9,111 bases of DNA from JBHELG01 sp046263195 (GTDB lineage Bacteria; Actinomycetota; Nitriliruptoria; Nitriliruptorales; JAHWKO01), in the NCBI GenBank assembly GCA_046263195.1, contig JBHELG010000088.1, positions 1 to 9,111 on the forward strand, written 5' to 3'. The position numbers and the translations under genes are program-made. This document shows positions 6,236-9,111 of this stretch, one piece after another (within the stretch, counting starts at the first letter, position 1; every line of letters starts with the position of its first letter). The notes under the pieces are model-generated. The model searched no databases. It was not told the origin of the DNA and was given only the letters and a program-made list of their open reading frames with translations.

Positions 6236-7513
6236 GTGCGCGCGTTGGTGGTGGCAGTGGCGCTGGCGGCCCTTCTCCCGCTGGCGGCCATCTTCCCTGC
6301 GATGACCGGCGACCGCCATTCAAGTGGCGCTTGGCAGAACCGCGCCTCGCCGGCCGCGGGGAGGTCGACCGATACGGCGCTCTCGGACGGCCTTGGTGTC
6401 GGGTTGGCGCCGGCGGGCGACCAGCGCCCCCGGAGGGGGGAGGGGACTATCGTTATCTGGGCCCGCGGCGACCTCTCCCCCAGGTTCGCCGAAGCCGTGG
6501 CCGGGCTGCCGCAGGTCACCGCCACCGCCCACGTGCGCTCGTCGACGCTCGGGCTCGTTGCCTCACGGACGGCCGAAGGTATTCCGACCGACGCCCTGAG
6601 CAACGGGTTCCGGATCCCAGTCAGCGTTGCAGCGCTCGACCCCCCGCAGTACGCGGCCACGCTCCCGCCTGGTCCCGAGCGCGAGGCCCTGCTGGCGCTC
6701 GCGCCGGGTCAAGCCCTGCTGTCGCAGACCGGTGCCCAGTCGCGTAGGATCGGGGGCGGCGGTGAAATCGACCTTGTTGGGCTGACGGGCCTCGACATCG
6801 TCGGGGTCGTCGCCGATAACAGTGTCGGCCGCGCCGAGATCGTCCTCCACGCCGCGGACGCCGCTGCCGCCGGCCTCGACGAGGACGGCACGGTCTTCCT
6901 CCGCCACGATGCCGCCCCAGGGGCGGAAACTGTCGCCCTCACCGAGCAGATCGAGGCGCTCGTCCCAGCGGACCTCACGGCCCGAATCGTAGACGTTGCC
7001 GCCGGCGCGCCACGCCGTCCCGCCCCGCTGGTTCTCTCGCTGGCCCAGGTCAAGGCGCACTTCGGCGAGTTCCCCTACCGGCCGCGAGCAGGCGTTCGCG
7101 AAATCGACGTGGACCCCGCGTTCGCGGTCAACCACATCGTCAAGGCCGATGTCCCCATTCTCGGGTCGGTCACCTGCCACGAGAAGATCATCGATGACCT
7201 GCGCCAGGCGCTCCAACAGATCGTTGAGACGCATCTCGCCAGTGCGATCGACCCAGACCGCTACGCGGGCTGCTATCACCCGCGTCGCATCTCGACCTCC
7301 AGCCAGCGCTTGTCACATCACTCCTGGGGCATCGCGATCGACCTCAACGTCGACCTCTCTCTACCCGACCTCGGACCTCCACCCCACCCCGGCGTGATCG
7401 CCGCGTTCCAAGCGCACGGCTTCCGCTGGGGCGGCGACTTCCTCCATCCCGACAACCACCACTTCGAATGGGTCGGCGAAGCGACACCTTCGTCCCCGGC
7501 CACCAATCCCTAA
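6236..7513 (+). CDS. Exported M15 (VanY-type) zinc peptidase with an unusual middle domain
   Basis: A 425-residue protein. GTG 6236 is chosen over GTG 6230 because GGGAGAGG (6223-6230) then has a normal five-base spacing; at 6230 the start would overlap it. Residues 2-21 (RALVVAVALAALLPLAAIF) form a signal or anchor segment, so the enzyme acts outside the membrane. The C-terminal third holds the M15 zinc motif SHHSWGIAIDLN (S-x-H-x-x-G-x-A-x-D: H362, D369) and the third ligand in DNHHFEW (H409). M15 enzymes cut peptidoglycan peptides as D-Ala-D-Ala carboxypeptidases or L-Ala-D-Glu endopeptidases; which is not decidable here. The middle (about 120-240: PVSVAALDPPQYAATL, ALLSQTGAQSRRIGGGGEIDLVGL, DIVGVVADNSVGRAEIVL) resembles the extracytoplasmic core domain of MacB/FtsX-type permeases without their membrane helices. 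Two cysteines (TCHEK, GCYHP) may pair. It stands alone, with no downstream partner. Confidence 0.9.
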   Translation: MRALVVAVALAALLPLAAIFPAMTGDRHSSGAWQNRASPAAGRSTDTALSDGLGVGLAPAGDQRPRRGEGTIVIWARGDLSPRFAEAVAGLPQVTATAHVRSSTLGLVASRTAEGIPTDALSNGFRIPVSVAALDPPQYAATLPPGPEREALLALAPGQALLSQTGAQSRRIGGGGEIDLVGLTGLDIVGVVADNSVGRAEIVLHAADAAAAGLDEDGTVFLRHDAAPGAETVALTEQIEALVPADLTARIVDVAAGAPRRPAPLVLSLAQVKAHFGEFPYRPRAGVREIDVDPAFAVNHIVKADVPILGSVTCHEKIIDDLRQALQQIVETHLASAIDPDRYAGCYHPRRISTSSQRLSHHSWGIAIDLNVDLSLPDLGPPPHPGVIAAFQAHGFRWGGDFLHPDNHHFEWVGEATPSSPATNP

Positions 7514-7916
7514 ACGATTGTGGGCGCCCACTGCCCCGCGCATCACATGCTGTCACAGCGCGATGCGAGCCTTACCAAGGAGAACGACCTGCCGTACAGC
7601 TACAGCATTGCTGCGCGAAGCTGTCCCCCGGTCCGACCTTGACCGGGCAGGCCGAGAAGCAAGCGGCAGCGGCCTCGCCCTGTCCGGCTAGGTGATCTAC
7701 AAGCATGCGGACGGGGTACACCGCCCTCTGATCCCCGACGCCCGCCGCCACCCCTGCTTCTACTGCACGAGCACAGCCGAACGCCTGCCGGTTTCGTCGG
7801 CGAGTTTGCGCAGAACACCGGGTGCACCTCAAGTCCCCCATAACCATGGCCAAGGATCCACTTTCACCACTTATGAGCCGACCGGTTCCCCGTAGTCACT
7901 CCCAGCTGATCCCGCA
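7514..7916. other. 403 bases without a recognisable gene
   Basis: Just after the peptidase stop lies a perfect 12-base palindrome GTGGGCGCCCAC at 7520-7531, without a T-run. The rest has no intact frame. A plus-strand piece VIYKHADGVHRPLIPDA (7692-7742) faintly recalls the tyrosine-bearing end of integrases but has no supporting context. Confidence 0.4.
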
Positions 7917-8326
7917 GTGCACAAGGTGTTAACCAGCTCTAAGTACACGCGACGCGAGCTCGCAGCCCGGCTGCGACTCGGCGGACTCGATGTCCCTGAG
8001 GAGGCGATCTGGACGTCGGCGCTAGCCACCGCCAGGTTCTTGCAGGGCCAGCGCCCCCGCGCATCACCTTCGTCATAAGAGAAGCCCGCCTTTCGACCGC
8101 GCTCCATGGAGCCGGCTACACGCTGACCGAGCGCGACCCCGATTACGTCGTCCTGGACGAAACGCACACCTACAGTTCGAGCGCATCACGCAGCCCATCC
8201 GTCTCGTGGCCGCCGGTGCCCGGTTCATCGCAACCAACCCTGACACCACCGGGCCGACGCCTGAGGACCCATTTGCCGGCAACGGGGTCGGTGCCAATAG
8301 CGCTCGCACGACTGGTCGAGACGCGC
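7917..8326 (+). pseudogene. Fragment of a HAD-IIA (NagD-like) phosphatase
   Basis: Ordered pieces of one HAD-IIA protein lie in three frames. HKVLTSSKYTRRELAARLRLGGLDVPEEAIWTSALATARFL (7920 to about 8048) corresponds to the family's FLTNNSKYT region, the second HAD motif, with TNN already changed to TSS. Next comes STALHGAGYTLTERDPDYVVLDETHTYS (8063-8176), then FERITQPIRLVAAGARFIATNPDTTGP (8176 to about 8256), then LPATGSVPIALARLVE (8273 to about 8322). A TAA ends the first piece at 8076-8078, and one base is missing near 8174-8176. The first motif (DxDGT) and everything after the GSV region, including the last HAD motif, are absent. Family members are sugar- or glycolate-phosphate phosphatases. 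This copy is a dead internal fragment. Confidence 0.82.
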
Positions 8327-8547
8327 GTACATGCTCCCCCGCCGCTCAGCGGGCTGATGACGGGTGGTTGAAGCCGAGCCGGCTCCGCCAAAGGCGGGTC
8401 ATGCTGAGGCTGGTGGTGGCGAGTGCGATGGCTACGGCGTTGTCGATGGCAGGAATGCTCCCTTCGCGCACGCCGTTGCACCGCCTCGGGCTGGCCTGGG
8501 CCTCGCACGACGCTGAGCCCCTCGACGCCGTGGCGGTAGGGGGGCGG

Positions 8548-9069
8548 TCACCGGTCCGTGGCGTCGGCGCGGTGCGGAAGCTTCCAGCCCGGGCGTATGA
8601 AATGGCAGGTGTAGCCGTCGGGGTATCGCTCGAGGTAGTCCTGGTGCTCAGGCTCGGCCTCCCAGAAGGTCCCGGCCGGCGCCACCTCCGTCACCACCTT
8701 GCCGGGCCACAAGCCAGAGGCATCGACGTCAGCGATGGTGTCCTCGGCGATTCGCTTCTGGGTGTCGCTGGTGTAAAAGATGGCCGAACGGTAACTGGCA
8801 CCGATGTCGTTGCCTTGCCGATTCTTCGTGGTCGGGTCGTGGACCTGGAAGAAGAACTCCAGCAGGTCCCGGTACGAGAGCCGGTCGGGGTCGAAGCTGA
8901 TCTCGATGGCCTCGGCATGGTCGCCGTGGTTGCGGTACGTGGCGTTGGGGACGTCACCGCCGGTGTAGCCGACCCTGGTCGAGATTACACCGTCCTGCTT
9001 GCGGATGAGATCCTGCATTCCCCAGAAGCAGCCACCGGCGAGGATCGCTATCTCAGGCTCTGGACTCAT
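8548..9069 (-). CDS. msrA: Peptide-methionine (S)-S-oxide reductase
   Basis: An intact 173-residue MsrA. ATG 9069-9067 follows an AGGAGG site (about 9078-9083). The active-site motif GCFWG is at residues 13-17 with catalytic C14. The family blocks follow in order: RVGYTGGDVPNATYRNHGDHAEAIEISFDP, LLEFFFQVHDPTTKNRQGNDIGASYRSAIFY, and near the C-terminus FWEAEPEHQDYLERYPDGYTCHF with C155, a candidate resolving cysteine. The enzyme reduces the S form of methionine sulfoxide in proteins using thioredoxin, repairing oxidative damage in the cytoplasm. Length is normal for the shorter MsrA class. No msrB is visible. No clear terminator was found in the 220 bases to its left (8327-8547), which hold no recognisable gene. 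Confidence 0.97.
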   Translation of the reverse strand: MSPEPEIAILAGGCFWGMQDLIRKQDGVISTRVGYTGGDVPNATYRNHGDHAEAIEISFDPDRLSYRDLLEFFFQVHDPTTKNRQGNDIGASYRSAIFYTSDTQKRIAEDTIADVDASGLWPGKVVTEVAPAGTFWEAEPEHQDYLERYPDGYTCHFIRPGWKLPHRADATDR

Positions 9070-9111
9070 CGTGGTCTTCCTCCTGTGGTCGCTGTGGGCC
9101 TTCGAACGTGC

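Noticed and set aside
7520..7531. Palindrome GTGGGCGCCCAC after the M15 peptidase as a terminator
   Set aside because: No T-run follows and the loop would have to take up part of the stem. A 12-base GC palindrome is not rare in such DNA.
7692..7742. Possible second integrase end (VIYKHADGVHRPLIPDA)
   Set aside because: The Y-x-H-A pattern is suggestive, but no HxxR or LGHS box lies upstream in any frame, so it is probably chance.
8401..9111. Plus-strand frame open from ATG 8401 through the right edge of the window
   Set aside because: It runs antisense to the intact msrA gene for most of its length. Its sequence is the mirror of msrA codons in a GC-rich background, with no recognisable domain.
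1..9111. CRISPR array, riboswitch or insertion sequence with terminal repeats
   Set aside because: No regularly spaced repeats, no recognisable aptamer and no transposase were seen on either strand.

Overview
The window is high-GC DNA with G/C-ending codons and frequent GTG starts. It also holds an F420-type NADP oxidoreductase remnant, a stand-alone LigD-type polymerase and an actinobacterial-style HicB-like protein. Together these suggest an actinomycete-like (Actinomycetota) chromosome; the genus cannot be read from the sequence.

Layout. 1-530: tail of an unidentified frame, then a HicB-like antitoxin whose DNA-binding end is split off by a one-base frameshift. 600-900: short tandem repeats, the 3' part of a tRNA-Ala(CGC) gene with its own terminator (an attR-like scar), and a perfect hairpin. 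890-1545 (minus strand): a heavily decayed tyrosine recombinase. 2001-2432: an intact small conserved protein, possibly stress-related. 2508-2762: a collapsed F420-dependent NADP oxidoreductase. 2793-3577 (minus): exonuclease III with every catalytic motif present but one frameshift. 3663-3857 (minus): an unidentified small ORF. 4057-5085: an intact stand-alone LigD-type primase-polymerase. 5086-6235: 1.15 kb without an intact gene, holding a possible membrane-protein remnant. 6236-7513: an intact exported M15 peptidase with an unusual middle domain. 7917-8326: a decayed HAD-IIA (NagD-like) phosphatase fragment. 8548-9069 (minus): intact methionine sulfoxide reductase MsrA.

How it works together. 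The intact genes do not form one operon; they are single units facing both ways. ExoIII and the LigD-type polymerase are both DNA end/gap repair enzymes and are divergently arranged. MsrA repairs oxidised methionine, and the 2001-2432 product resembles stress-associated proteins, so protection and repair is a loose common theme (inference). The M15 enzyme acts on the cell wall.

The strongest overall signal is decay next to a tRNA attachment scar: at least three clear pseudogenes lie between intact ones. Two further genes (HicB-like and ExoIII) differ from an intact reading by a single base each, so sequencing error must be excluded before calling them dead. I did not see a coherent new defence or mobile system in this window.
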